Notes: a model not told the origin generated them from the letters alone. Positions 43,717-52,090 are shown, numbered from the stretch's first letter. The stretch is DNA of 64,000 nt from Oscillospiraceae bacterium (GCA_017501355.1 JAFVXA010000046.1:43568-107567), one strand, 5' to 3'. Numbers and translations are program-made.

Positions 43717-44381
43717 AATGTGAGATCATCAAAGATTTGCTGCCAAGCTATATTGATGAGCTGACGAGTGAAGTCAGCAACGAGGCAGTGGAGCAGCACC
43801 TTTCGGAGTGCGAAAGCTGCCGCAGTTATTATGAACAGATGAAGCAGCAGGAACCCGGGATACTGGAAACAGCGGGGCGGGAAATTGATTATTTTCTGCA
43901 GATTCGGGAAGATACCATGCGCAAGGTGATGATCGCCGTGGTGGGCGTTACCATTGTCTTTTCCATGCTGTATGGCGTTTACCAAAATCTTTATCATGTT
44001 GGAAGATCTATGGCAAGCGATGAGGTCAATGTGGAACTGCAGGTCATTGAAGGTATCACCACGCTGGTCTTTGAGCCTGTAGAAGAGGGGTATTATGCGA
44101 CCGTGGGCTATACACAGAATGAAGCGGTGAATGGTAAAATGCCGCTGAACACACTGCGTTTGGTCAAATACCGAATCAATCCCTTCCGGGAATATGACCA
44201 CACGGCAAACCGATACCCGATCAGCTTCCACGCGGGAGAGAATATCGTGCTGAATCTGTTCTCTCTGCCCGAAGAGATTGCTTTTGATGAGGATGATTTC
44301 ATAGCGGTTGACTTCTTTGATGGGATGAAAACCATCACCCTTGCCGACCTCCGCGACGGCGACATCAGCAGCTTGCAATAA
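43713..44381 (+). CDS. Membrane anti-sigma factor with zinc-finger domain (pair 2)
   Basis: A 222-residue partner of the second sigma factor. The N-terminal zinc-finger segment CEIIKDLLPSYIDELTSE ... EQHLSECESCRSYY has the same His-x3-Cys-x2-Cys spacing as anti-sigma 1. A membrane helix lies at about 73-92 (VMIAVVGVTIVFSMLYGVY) and an extracytoplasmic domain of 125 residues follows. Overall architecture matches pair 1 but the outer domains differ, suggesting they sense different signals. Confidence 0.88.
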   Translation: MKCEIIKDLLPSYIDELTSEVSNEAVEQHLSECESCRSYYEQMKQQEPGILETAGREIDYFLQIREDTMRKVMIAVVGVTIVFSMLYGVYQNLYHVGRSMASDEVNVELQVIEGITTLVFEPVEEGYYATVGYTQNEAVNGKMPLNTLRLVKYRINPFREYDHTANRYPISFHAGENIVLNLFSLPEEIAFDEDDFIAVDFFDGMKTITLADLRDGDISSLQ

Positions 44382-44389
44382 GAAAAAGC

Positions 44390-44405
44390 GCCCCCATCGG
44401 GGCGC
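44390..44405. repeat. Left copy of duplicated terminator core (possible attachment site)
   Basis: GCCCCCATCGGGGCGC, nine bases after the anti-sigma 2 stop and preceded by AAAAAGC. On the complement it is a terminator stem with a TTTTT tail. It matches 45474-45489 at 14 of 16 positions and marks the left edge of foreign-looking DNA. Confidence 0.65.
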
Positions 44406-45375
44406 ATCCAGAACAGGCAGACAAGTCACAGGCAAAGCTGCGGATAGCGGCTATACCCCGGCGAAGAAACAGGCATCACAGGCAGAAAACCGACAAACAG
44501 TGTCGAACTATGCGAATGCACTTGCGAAAAATACAAAGTTGAATTTCGGCGGCGGGACAAGTCGTGCAAAAACACAGCATCATCCTGCACTGGAGAGCAA
44601 ACTGGGGTAGGGCAAAAACTGGAGCGAACCGAAAACCTCTGTCGGCAATTTGCTTGAAACGTGGGCTGCCAAGGACTTGGGAACGAACAAGATTTTTGAC
44701 GGTCTTGGCGGTGCCTATGGCAAGGGCATAAAGGGATTTTGTTTTGGCAAATGATGATGCAAAGCATATCCTTGATCACCACGGAGACCCGGAAAAAGAG
44801 CTTGCACAAGGAAATATCCCTCTTGAAGGTTGGATGCTTGACTCTTTGCCGGATGTAGTGACTGCACCTAGTTCGGTGGAAAAAGGGCACACAGGTAGCG
44901 GAAAGAACCGCGGAAAACCGGTGTATTATTCAAAAAGGTATTTCCGGGCGGAACGGTCATCTGTGTGCAATTCGATAACCGTGGACGCAAAACAATGGAA
45001 GTAACTACCGTGTATGCGAAAAAAAGCACTGCCTCCGAGGTGATTGCCGATTTCTCGACCAACACCCGTACGCCCAAAGCGTCGGAGCCTGTGCTTTCTG
45101 ATATCATATCCAATTTTGAGCAACGTGTCAATGTTAACAACGCGGAAAGTGGCTCTACCTCGGCAGCGGAGCGTCACGCACTCCGCGGTGAGGTATCACC
45201 ACTTTCTATTGATAGAATAGCACAGAAGCAAGGCGAAATCAAGGGAATTTACACACCTTACAGCGATGCTTACCATTCCAACCGCTATCAAGAATTGGAG
45301 CGCAAGTACCTTGATGGTTCTATCTCGCCGGAAGAGGCAGATGAGCTGTGGGAACTGGAGCACATCCGGGGATAA
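44406..45375 (+). pseudogene. Decayed gene for a PBECR-like nuclease-domain protein
   Basis: Conceptual translation runs in frame 1 from 44406 to about 44740 (AAKKQASQAENRQTVSNYA-type text, broken by a TAG at 44608-44610). It then moves to frame 2 (44744-44935) and returns to frame 1 (44938-45375). Both shifts sit in homopolymers: removing one T near 44742 and adding one A near 44935 restores one continuous reading. The restored middle reads ANDDAKHILDHHGDPEKE, LPDVVTAPSSV, KPVYYSKKVFPGGTVICVQF and KTMEVTTVYAKKS. That order of motifs resembles the C-terminal PBECR nuclease domains of phage and ICE proteins. No start or promoter is seen. Composition is more AT-rich than neighbouring genes. Family assignment is inference. 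Confidence 0.65.
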
Positions 45376-45420
45376 TTTGTCACAACAAACAAGGTGTGAT
45401 TGATATTGGCATCTAAACTG

Positions 45421-45452
45421 AGAGACGGCATGACTACGCTCATGCCGTCTCT
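45421..45452 (+). terminator. Terminator at the right end of the remnant island
   Basis: Thirteen-base stem AGAGACGGCATGA / TCATGCCGTCTCT with a six-base loop, then TAACCTGTCTT. It lies 45 bases beyond the end of the pseudogene and may be its own terminator. Confidence 0.75.
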
Positions 45453-45473
45453 TAACCTGTCTTATGAAGTACT

Positions 45474-45495
45474 GCCCCCGACGGGGCGCTTTTTT
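45474..45495. terminator. Right copy of duplicated terminator core
   Basis: GCCCCCGACGGGGCGC followed by TTTTTT, directly before the convergent DUF4340 stop. Together with the left copy it looks like one bidirectional terminator split by the inserted segment 44406-45473. Confidence 0.75.
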
Positions 45496-45497
45496 GA

Positions 45498-46484
45498 TCA
45501 GATGGCGTTTGCTGCGGCGAGGAGACCCTTCACCGCATCCTTGTTGATGGCGTAGATGGCGTTCCTGTTGCTCCATGTGGCAAAGTACTGGGTGTCGTTG
45601 CGCTCGTTGCCAATGGAAAGGATCAGCTCGCACTCCCGCTGATTGGGGTCGGTGTACTGAATGGTCACCGTCAGACGGGGCTCGTCCAGTCCGCAGACGG
45701 CAATGGACTCCTCCACGGGATTCCACACAAGACACTCTGCAAAGCTGAGGGAGATCAGATTCTCCATGCAGGCGAGGAAGGTGCCGTTTTCGGTCACGTC
45801 CCGTCCGCGATTATACCAGTAGATGGAGGAATCCGCTTCCATGATGGCGCGGGTATAGGTGTGCATGGTCTCCTTGCTCTGCACGGTGAAGGAGCTGACA
45901 GTTTCGGGGGAGAGCAGGGGGAAACTGTCGATGAGACAGTAGTCATACAGCCCCTTTTTTGTGAGGGCGGTGAGACTGCTGGGTGCCATGTAGACCGTGG
46001 TGCCGTTGGCAGAGGTCATCATGTAGGAACCGCCGCTGTCCGTTGCCTTGCCGAAATGATAGGTGGTGGACACGCCGCCTGCGGTGGTAAAGCTGAGGGA
46101 GTAGGGGGGCGTGCCAAGCTCATAATCGTCCAAATTCAGATGCTCGCCGCTGGCGACCGTCACCGAGGGGGTGAAGGTGGTGAGAAGCTGGGCAAAATCA
46201 GCCACAGCCTCCTGATCCAGAGGGAAGCTCTCGTCGATCCAGTACCACTTGCCATCCTCTTTCAGATGGAACGCCAGTGTCTCCGAACCGTTCTGACAGG
46301 AGATGTTCACGATGGCATTGGGGTCAACGGCGATCTCGCTGGCGCTTTCGGCAGCAAGATCGTCCTTGCTGACATGGTTGATCGACCAGGAGCGGATGAT
46401 AAGAAACAGGATCAGCAGGATCACCGCAATGGGGAGCAGCAGATTCAGTAAACGCCGCAGAGGGCGCAAAATGCGTCGCAGCAT
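45498..46484 (-). CDS. DUF4340 domain membrane protein
   Basis: A 328-residue protein with one N-terminal membrane helix (about 14-32, LLLPIAVILLILFLIIRSW) and an external domain matching DUF4340: FHLKEDGKWYWIDESFPLDQEAVADFAQLL, YHFGKATDSGGSYMMTSANGTTVYM, and so on. DUF4340 proteins often accompany gliding-type ABC transporters (GldG); no such partner is adjacent here, so the function is open. Monocistronic, convergent with the foreign island. Confidence 0.8.
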   Translation of the reverse strand: MLRRILRPLRRLLNLLLPIAVILLILFLIIRSWSINHVSKDDLAAESASEIAVDPNAIVNISCQNGSETLAFHLKEDGKWYWIDESFPLDQEAVADFAQLLTTFTPSVTVASGEHLNLDDYELGTPPYSLSFTTAGGVSTTYHFGKATDSGGSYMMTSANGTTVYMAPSSLTALTKKGLYDYCLIDSFPLLSPETVSSFTVQSKETMHTYTRAIMEADSSIYWYNRGRDVTENGTFLACMENLISLSFAECLVWNPVEESIAVCGLDEPRLTVTIQYTDPNQRECELILSIGNERNDTQYFATWSNRNAIYAINKDAVKGLLAAANAI

Positions 46485-46617
46485 AGGGAACTCCTTTGAT
46501 AGTCAAACGGGAAAATCGTAAAAATCAGCACGTAGCCAATCAAAATAGTAACAGAAGTAACAAAAATAGTCAAGTCGGCGGGGGAAAATGCCTCTCGCAA
46601 AGGGCGGAAATCTGTGG

Positions 46618-46623
46618 TATACT
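46618..46623 (+). promoter_or_regulatory. Probable extended -10 for the VTC-DUF4956 operon
   Basis: TATACT preceded by TGTGG (extended -10) about 33 bases before the VTC start. The -35 region (TCGCAA at 17 bases) is poor. Confidence 0.45.
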
Positions 46624-46655
46624 GCATGGTAAGACGCAAACAGGAGGCAGAGGAC

Positions 46656-47369
46656 TTGGGTAAGGTGCAGAAAAGCTTTCAGCGCACGGAAAAGAAATAT
46701 CTGCTGCAGCGGGAGGAATATGAAGCGCTGCGGTGCCAGCTTGCGCCTTATATGGAAGAGGATGCCTACGGTCTGAGCCTCATTATGAGCCTGTATTACG
46801 ACACTGAGGATTTTGATCTCATTCGCAGGAGTCTGGAAAAGCCTGCCTACAAGGAAAAGCTGCGCCTGCGGAGTTATGGTGTGCCGCGGGACAACGATCC
46901 TGTGTTTCTGGAGATCAAGAAGAAGTGCGAGGGCGTGGTGTACAAGCGGCGGGTGACCCTCGGCGCGAAAGAGGCGGCGGACTACCTTGCGGGCGGGGAA
47001 AAGCCTGCGGGGAAGGGGCAGATCATGGAGGAGATTGACTGGATGCGGCGGCGCTATGCGCCAAAGCCCGCAGCGGTGATCTCCACCGATCGGCTGGCGC
47101 TGTTCGGGAAAGAGGACAATGCCCTGCGCGTGACCTTTGATTTTGAGCCCCGGGGACGGATGGATGATTTGGATCTCCGTCTCGGCGACAGGGGAGAGGC
47201 GCTTTTGCCCGCCGGCATGGTGCTGATGGAGCTGAAGGTCAACGGCGCGGCACCGCTCTGGCTCACGGATATTTTGAGCAGGGGAAAGCTTTATCCCCGC
47301 TCGTTTTCCAAATACGGGACCTGCTATCGTCGGGCGCTTGCCCGCCGCGCAGGGAAGGAGGATTTTTGA
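46656..47369 (+). CDS. VTC-domain protein (polyphosphate polymerase family)
   Basis: A 237-residue protein of the CYTH/VTC tunnel fold. The motifs TEKKYLLQREEYEALRCQL, SLYYDTEDFDLIRRS, EKLRLRSYG, VFLEIKKKCEGVVYKRR and MELKVNGAAPLWLTDIL provide the basic tunnel residues and the acidic metal-binding strand of VTC4. Bacterial VTC proteins are thought to make or handle polyphosphate. A TTG start at 46656 is chosen because AGGAGG is 9 bases upstream; the ATG 14 codons earlier lacks a site. The DUF4956 gene overlaps its stop (TGATG), a common pair. Confidence 0.87.
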   Translation: MGKVQKSFQRTEKKYLLQREEYEALRCQLAPYMEEDAYGLSLIMSLYYDTEDFDLIRRSLEKPAYKEKLRLRSYGVPRDNDPVFLEIKKKCEGVVYKRRVTLGAKEAADYLAGGEKPAGKGQIMEEIDWMRRRYAPKPAAVISTDRLALFGKEDNALRVTFDFEPRGRMDDLDLRLGDRGEALLPAGMVLMELKVNGAAPLWLTDILSRGKLYPRSFSKYGTCYRRALARRAGKEDF

Positions 47370-48034
47370 TGTTTGAAACGGTTTTGACCGGCGCGCTGGA
47401 TCTGCGCACGTTTTTTATCTGCATCGGCGGTGCGCTGGCGCTGGGTATGCTGAACGCGGGGGTGTTCATGTTCCGCAATCGCTATTCTGCGGGTTTTGTC
47501 ACTACGCTCACTCTCCTCAGCCCTCTTGTGGCGGTGGTCATCATGCTGGTCAACGGCAATGTGGGCGCAGGCGTGGCGGTGGCAGGCACATTCAGTATGA
47601 TCCGTTTCCGCTCCGCCCCCGGTACGGCGCAGGAGATCTGCAGTATTTTCCTCTCCGTGGTGGTGGGCATTGCCTGCGGCATGGGCTATGTGGGGCTTGC
47701 GGCGATCTTCTTTGTGTTCATGGCGGTGGTGACCCTGTTTCTGGCGCTGGTGCGCTTCGGTGAGAGCGAGGGCGAGGAAAAGGAGCTGCGTATCACCGTG
47801 CCCGAGGATCTGGAGTATGAGGAGATGTTCAACGACATCTTCGCGGAATATACCCGCTTCCACCGCCTTGACAAGGTCAAGACCGTGAACATGGGCACCA
47901 TGTATGAGCTGCGCTACACGATCATTCTCAGCGATCACAAGCGTACCAAAGCGATGATCGATGCCATCCGCTGCCGCAACGGCAATCTCACCGTTTCCTG
48001 CGGCATCCACCGCATCGAGGAAGCGAAGCTGTAA
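47369..48034 (+). CDS. DUF4956 membrane protein
   Basis: A 221-residue protein with about four membrane helices in the first 130 residues (FFICIGGALALGMLNAGVFM, VTTLTLLSPLVAVVIMLVNG, IFLSVVVGIACGMGYVGLAA, IFFVFMAVVTLFLALV). A cytoplasmic alpha/beta domain follows (LRITVPEDLEYEEMFNDIF ... TIILSDHKRTKAMIDAIR). This is the DUF4956 layout. It is regularly encoded beside VTC proteins, so it may form a membrane polyphosphate complex with its neighbour. Function unproven. Confidence 0.88.
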   Translation: MFETVLTGALDLRTFFICIGGALALGMLNAGVFMFRNRYSAGFVTTLTLLSPLVAVVIMLVNGNVGAGVAVAGTFSMIRFRSAPGTAQEICSIFLSVVVGIACGMGYVGLAAIFFVFMAVVTLFLALVRFGESEGEEKELRITVPEDLEYEEMFNDIFAEYTRFHRLDKVKTVNMGTMYELRYTIILSDHKRTKAMIDAIRCRNGNLTVSCGIHRIEEAKL

Positions 48035-48045
48035 GAAAGAAACGG

Positions 48046-48072
48046 GATCCCGCTGCCATCGGCGGCGGGATC
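48046..48072 (+). terminator. Hairpin after DUF4956
   Basis: Eight-base stem GATCCCGC / GCGGGATC with an 11-base loop. It lacks a T run (TTGCG follows), so it may be a processing or partial termination site before the FliB-like gene. Confidence 0.5.
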
Positions 48073-48090
48073 TTGCGAAGGAGAAACGAT

Positions 48091-49020
48091 ATGCTGCAGG
48101 TATTTCCTGATTATTACAAGGACTTCCACTGCATCGCAGGGGAGTGCCGCCACAACTGCTGCATCGGCTGGGAGATCGATGTGGACGAGGAGACGCTGGC
48201 GTTTTATGACACCGTGGACGGGGAACTGGGGGAGCGGATGCGCCGCTGCATCGACCGCGGAGATACGCCCCGCTTTGCCCTTGGCGCGGACGAGCGCTGC
48301 CCCTTTTTGAACGAAGAGAACCTCTGCGATATTATCACCGAGCTGGGGCAGAAGCACCTCTGCCAGATCTGCGCCGACCATCCGCGCTTTCGCTGTGAGC
48401 TGCCGGGACGCATCGAAACGGGTCTCGGGCTCTGCTGTGAGGCGGCGGGACGGTTGATCCTCGGGAAATACGATCCTCTGCGCCTTGTGATCGTGGGCGA
48501 CGGCGGGGAAGAGGACGAGACCATTGCCCTGCGGGATGAGATTTTGGCACTGCTTGCGCGGCGGGAACAGCCCCTTGCAAAGCGCATGGGGGAAGCCCTG
48601 CGTCTTTGCGGCGGCGGAGAGAGCGAGAAAACCATGCAGGAGTGGGCGGAATTTCTGCTGACGTTGGAGCGTCTGGAGGAGGACTGGACAGATATTCTCT
48701 CGGCGCTGACGAAAAAAACGCCCGATTTTGCCGCCTTTGACGCAGTGATGCGGGGGCGTGAGACGGAGTATGAGCAGTTTTTTGCCTATCTCATCTATCG
48801 GCATCTGGCAAACGCTGCGGACGAGGTGGATCTTGCTGCCCGCTGCTCGTTCGCGGTGCTGGGGACGGAACTGCTCTACGCCCTCGGTGCGCTGCACTAT
48901 GAGCGGACGGGGACATTCACCTTTGACGATCAGGTGGAGCTTGCCCGCCGCATCTCCGCGGAGATCGAGTATTCCGACGACAATCTGGAGGCGGTGCTGG
49001 ACGAACTGGCATTTGCATAA
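48091..49020 (+). CDS. FliB-like flagellin lysine-N-methylase family protein
   Basis: A 309-residue protein with the cysteine-rich N-terminus of the FliB/YkgJ-like family: CIAGECRHNCCIGWEIDVDEET, then CPFLNEENLCDII ... LCQICADHPRFRC, which likely binds an Fe-S cluster or zinc. FliB methylates flagellin lysines in Salmonella, but the family is common in Clostridia without flagella and no flagellar gene is in this window, so the substrate is unknown. The ATG at 48091 with AAGGAGAAA upstream is preferred to one six codons earlier. Confidence 0.83.
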   Translation: MLQVFPDYYKDFHCIAGECRHNCCIGWEIDVDEETLAFYDTVDGELGERMRRCIDRGDTPRFALGADERCPFLNEENLCDIITELGQKHLCQICADHPRFRCELPGRIETGLGLCCEAAGRLILGKYDPLRLVIVGDGGEEDETIALRDEILALLARREQPLAKRMGEALRLCGGGESEKTMQEWAEFLLTLERLEEDWTDILSALTKKTPDFAAFDAVMRGRETEYEQFFAYLIYRHLANAADEVDLAARCSFAVLGTELLYALGALHYERTGTFTFDDQVELARRISAEIEYSDDNLEAVLDELAFA

Positions 49021-49051
49021 AAAATCACGGCTGCATCGCAGCCGTGATTTT
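49021..49051. terminator. Bidirectional terminator between FliB-like gene and prmA
   Basis: Perfect 14-base stem AAAATCACGGCTGC / GCAGCCGTGATTTT with ATC loop, A run to the left and TT to the right, between convergent genes. Confidence 0.93.
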
Positions 49052-49057
49052 TGCTTA

Positions 49058-50011
49058 TCAGTCGCAGAGATAGGAGAACCAGCCCTCGCTGCTGCCCACT
49101 TCGAGGACATTCCAGCCCGCAGCGATGAGCTCGTTTTTCACTTCCTCGGCGCGGGTGTCGATGATGCCGGAGCAGAGGAACTTGCCGCCCTCCTTCAGAT
49201 AGGGGCGCACATGGGGGGCAAGACCGATGATCACATCGGAGACGATGTTGGCAACCACCATGTCGTAGCCGCTGCCGATGGCAGCTTTCAGCTTTTCGTC
49301 GCTGAGCACGTCGCCCGTGCGGACGGTGTAGACATCCTTTGTGACACCGTTGAGGGCGGCGTTTTCGTAGGCAACGGTCTCGCACTTTTCGTCGATGTCG
49401 CAGGCGAAGGCGCGGCTTGCGCCGAGACGGAGCGCTGCGATGGAGAGAATGCCGCTGCCGCAGCCAAGATCCAGCACGGTCTCGCCGCCGTGGATGTAAC
49501 GCTCCAGTGCCTTGAGGCAAAGACGGGTGGTGGCGTGGCTGCCCGTGCCGAAGGTGAGACCGGGGTTGAGGATCAGCGTCACGCGACCCTTGGGGTCGGC
49601 GGTCTCCCACTGGGGGATGACCAGCAGACGATCGCCGATCTCCATGGGCTTATAGAACTTCTTCCAGTTGTTCTCCCAGTCGCTGTCCTGCACGCCTTCC
49701 ATGCTGAGATCCAGCGCGCCGAGATCGTCGCGCTCCTTCTTCAGCCCCGCAAGGGCGATCTTCACCGCCGTCACGGTCTCCGCTGCGGCGGGCGCGTCCT
49801 CGAGATAGAAGGTGATGCGGCTCTTGCCCGCCATCTGCTTCTCCAGATCCTCGTCCACATAGTCCCAGTACTGGTGATTGTTCTCCAGAAACTCCTGAAA
49901 ATCGGTCTCGTCGTCGATCACCACGCTGTCAATGCCAAGGCTGCTGAGCAGGGCGGTGACAGGGTCGAGACCCTTGTGATTGGTGTTGATGTGCAGTTCC
50001 AGCCAGTTCAT
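49058..50011 (-). CDS. prmA: Ribosomal protein L11 methyltransferase
   Basis: SAM-dependent trimethylation of ribosomal protein L11. The 317-residue protein has the N-terminal substrate-recognition domain (MNWLELHINTNHKGLDPVTALL) and a Rossmann methyltransferase domain with NPGLTFGTGSHATTRLCL, VLDLGCGSGILSIAA, ACDIDEKC and MVVANIVSDVI. All are typical PrmA motifs. It stands alone between a terminator and mnmE, 36 bases downstream of the latter. Confidence 0.96.
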   Translation of the reverse strand: MNWLELHINTNHKGLDPVTALLSSLGIDSVVIDDETDFQEFLENNHQYWDYVDEDLEKQMAGKSRITFYLEDAPAAAETVTAVKIALAGLKKERDDLGALDLSMEGVQDSDWENNWKKFYKPMEIGDRLLVIPQWETADPKGRVTLILNPGLTFGTGSHATTRLCLKALERYIHGGETVLDLGCGSGILSIAALRLGASRAFACDIDEKCETVAYENAALNGVTKDVYTVRTGDVLSDEKLKAAIGSGYDMVVANIVSDVIIGLAPHVRPYLKEGGKFLCSGIIDTRAEEVKNELIAAGWNVLEVGSSEGWFSYLCD

Positions 50012-50047
50012 AATTGACCTCCAAACGCCTGTGCGGCGTGTTTTTTC

Positions 50048-51424
50048 TTATTTGCCCACGCAGAAGCGGGAGAAAATGGCGTGTACCAGATCTTCCCGCA
50101 GGTTTTTGCCGCTGAGCTCACCGAGGGCGCTGATGGCATCCTCTGCGTCGGTGAGGATGGCATCGGGGGTGAGTCCCGCGCGGTAGGCGGCTTTTGCCCG
50201 CTGCAAAGCGTGAAGTGCCCGTGTCACCGCGTCTGCCTGTCGGGGATTCGTCAGCAGAGTGCCGCGCCCTTCGCTGCCGAGGGGGTAGAGCGCGCGGATC
50301 GCATCCTCCAACGGGGCGAGACCGTCCCGCGCCACAGAGGAAAGCTGCACGCAGGCGGCGGGGAGCTTTTCGGGGAGCTGTGCATGGGCAATGAGGGGAA
50401 CGTTTCCCCCCAGTTTATCTGATTTGCTTACGGCAAGGATCCAGTGTTCGCAGCGGCTTGCCAGCTCCAGTACGCCCCTGTCCTCGTCCGTAATACCTGC
50501 CTCGCCGTCGATGAGGGCGATGGCAAGCTCGGCGCTCTCCGCAGCGCTGCGGCTGCGCTCCACGCCCATGCGCTCCACCGTATCCTCAGTCTCGCGGATG
50601 CCTGCGGTGTCGATGAGCCGCAGCAGCACGCCGCCGACCTCGGCTTTTTCCTCCACCGTGTCGCGGGTGGTGCCCGCAATGTCGGTGACAATGGCACGGT
50701 CAAAGCCCACAAGGGCGTTGAGCAGAGAGGATTTGCCCGCGTTGGGGCGACCCAGCAGCACCGTGGCAACGCCCTGCTTCAGCACGCGACCGCGCTGGAA
50801 GCTCCCGAGGAGTTCCGTCAGCTCCAGCTCCGCGAACTTGAGCGCCGACTCGATCTCTTCGCGGCTCAGATCTTCAATGTCCTCGTCGGGATAGTCCACC
50901 ACCGCATAAAAGCGGGCGGAAATGTCCATCAGCCGCTCGTAGACTGCCTCGATGCGGCGGCGAAGGGCACCGCCCAGCTGCGCCGCGGCATTTTTCGCCG
51001 CGGCAGTGCTTTCTGCGGTTAAAAGATCCGCAACGGCTTCCGCCTCCGTCAAGTCCATGCGACCGTTCAAAAAGGCGCGGCGGGTAAATTCGCCCGCTTC
51101 CGCCTGCCGCGCACCTGCGGCAAAGAGGGCTTCGAGGACGAGACGCAGCACCAGAGGCGCGCCGTGGCAGTAAAGCTCCGCGCTGTTTTCGCCCGTATAG
51201 CAGTTCGGTGCGGTAAAACGCACCGCAAGACCGCGGTCGATCACATCGCCCCTGCTGTCCCGCATCTCGCCGTAGACCATGGTGCGGTTTTCCTGCTGCT
51301 CCATGGGCTTTCCTGCGGGGAAAAAGACACGGTCGAGCACTGTAAACGCATCGTCGCCGCTGATGCGGATGACACCGATGGCGGCAGCGCCGCTGGCGGT
51401 GGAAATGGCGGCAATGGTGTCCAT
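50048..51424 (-). CDS. mnmE: tRNA modification GTPase MnmE
   Basis: With MnmG it installs carboxymethylaminomethyl groups at wobble U34. The 458-residue protein has the folate-binding N-terminal domain (MDTIAAISTASGAAAIGVIRISG), helical domain, and a G domain with G1 LGRPNAGKSSLLNAL, G3 DTAGIRETEDTVE and G4 SKSD. It ends with the C-terminal FCVGK cysteine motif (CxGK). The ATG at 51424 is the family start. mnmG, normally next to it, is not in the window, and mnmE is detached from khpB. Confidence 0.97.
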   Translation of the reverse strand: MDTIAAISTASGAAAIGVIRISGDDAFTVLDRVFFPAGKPMEQQENRTMVYGEMRDSRGDVIDRGLAVRFTAPNCYTGENSAELYCHGAPLVLRLVLEALFAAGARQAEAGEFTRRAFLNGRMDLTEAEAVADLLTAESTAAAKNAAAQLGGALRRRIEAVYERLMDISARFYAVVDYPDEDIEDLSREEIESALKFAELELTELLGSFQRGRVLKQGVATVLLGRPNAGKSSLLNALVGFDRAIVTDIAGTTRDTVEEKAEVGGVLLRLIDTAGIRETEDTVERMGVERSRSAAESAELAIALIDGEAGITDEDRGVLELASRCEHWILAVSKSDKLGGNVPLIAHAQLPEKLPAACVQLSSVARDGLAPLEDAIRALYPLGSEGRGTLLTNPRQADAVTRALHALQRAKAAYRAGLTPDAILTDAEDAISALGELSGKNLREDLVHAIFSRFCVGK

Positions 51425-51538
51425 GAGAAGCCCTCCTTTGGTCAAACTACATATTATTTATTTTACCACAGAGAATCAGAAAAGGGAACAGGCGTTGTTG
51501 GGATGCAGCGGCAGCGGTATTTTTGACAACGCAAGTCT

Positions 51539-52090
51539 TGCACTCTCGCGAGTGCAGGGTGTTTTTCAGCCCCCCATTTTCTTTTTCTTTGGCGTGTCAA
51601 AGAAAAAGAAAATGCGCCGCTGGCGGTGGAAACAACCGAAGCACCGCCTGTGGCGGATAAAGCGAGGTTGTTTCGAGGAAGCGGCACGATTGGCGGACAT
51701 GAAGTGTCCGCCAATCGTCACGCCGCGACGGTGTTCAAAGAAAAAGAAATCGTTTTAGCAGCTTGCCAATCGCTCGGTCAAAAAACAAACTGCGGCACTT
51801 GCGTTGGTGCAGAGTGCTTGTCGATTTGTTCTGCTTTTCTTTTCGCTGCCGCTGATGCAGAGTTTTTCGATCACTGCCACGGGAGCGGCAGCGGAAAAAG
51901 GAGTAGGTCAATTCGTGACGCAGCATCACTTGCGAAAGCAAAATATGTGGTTAGAGGATCTGTCTGTCGATACGCACCCATAGCGTTTTCTTTTTCTTCT
52001 GTACCGTCAACGGCACATCTTCTTTTTCTTCCGCAAGAGAAAGAAAAAGAAGATGTGGGGTTGAAATTCGCCTGCACTTGCGAAAGTGCA
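51539..52090. repeat. Modular hairpin repeat, copy B
   Basis: A 552-base element bounded by hairpins TGCACTC-TCGC-GAGTGCA (51539-51556) and TGCACTT-GCGA-AAGTGCA (52073-52090). Long polypurine/polypyrimidine hairpins lie at 51575-51614 (arm CATTTTCTTTTTCTTTG) and 52014-52057. Between them are a roughly 100-base cassette with its own 13-bp hairpin (51687-51717) and a 200-base middle module ending CTGTCGATACGCACCC. It is homologous to copy A in reverse orientation, but copy A lacks the cassette. No gene is seen in 51425-52179; the 187-codon open frame here is not a credible gene. Confidence 0.85.

Noticed and set aside
51539..52090. CRISPR array
   Set aside because: Repeats are few, unevenly spaced, unlike each other in length and arranged as inverted arms, with no cas genes.
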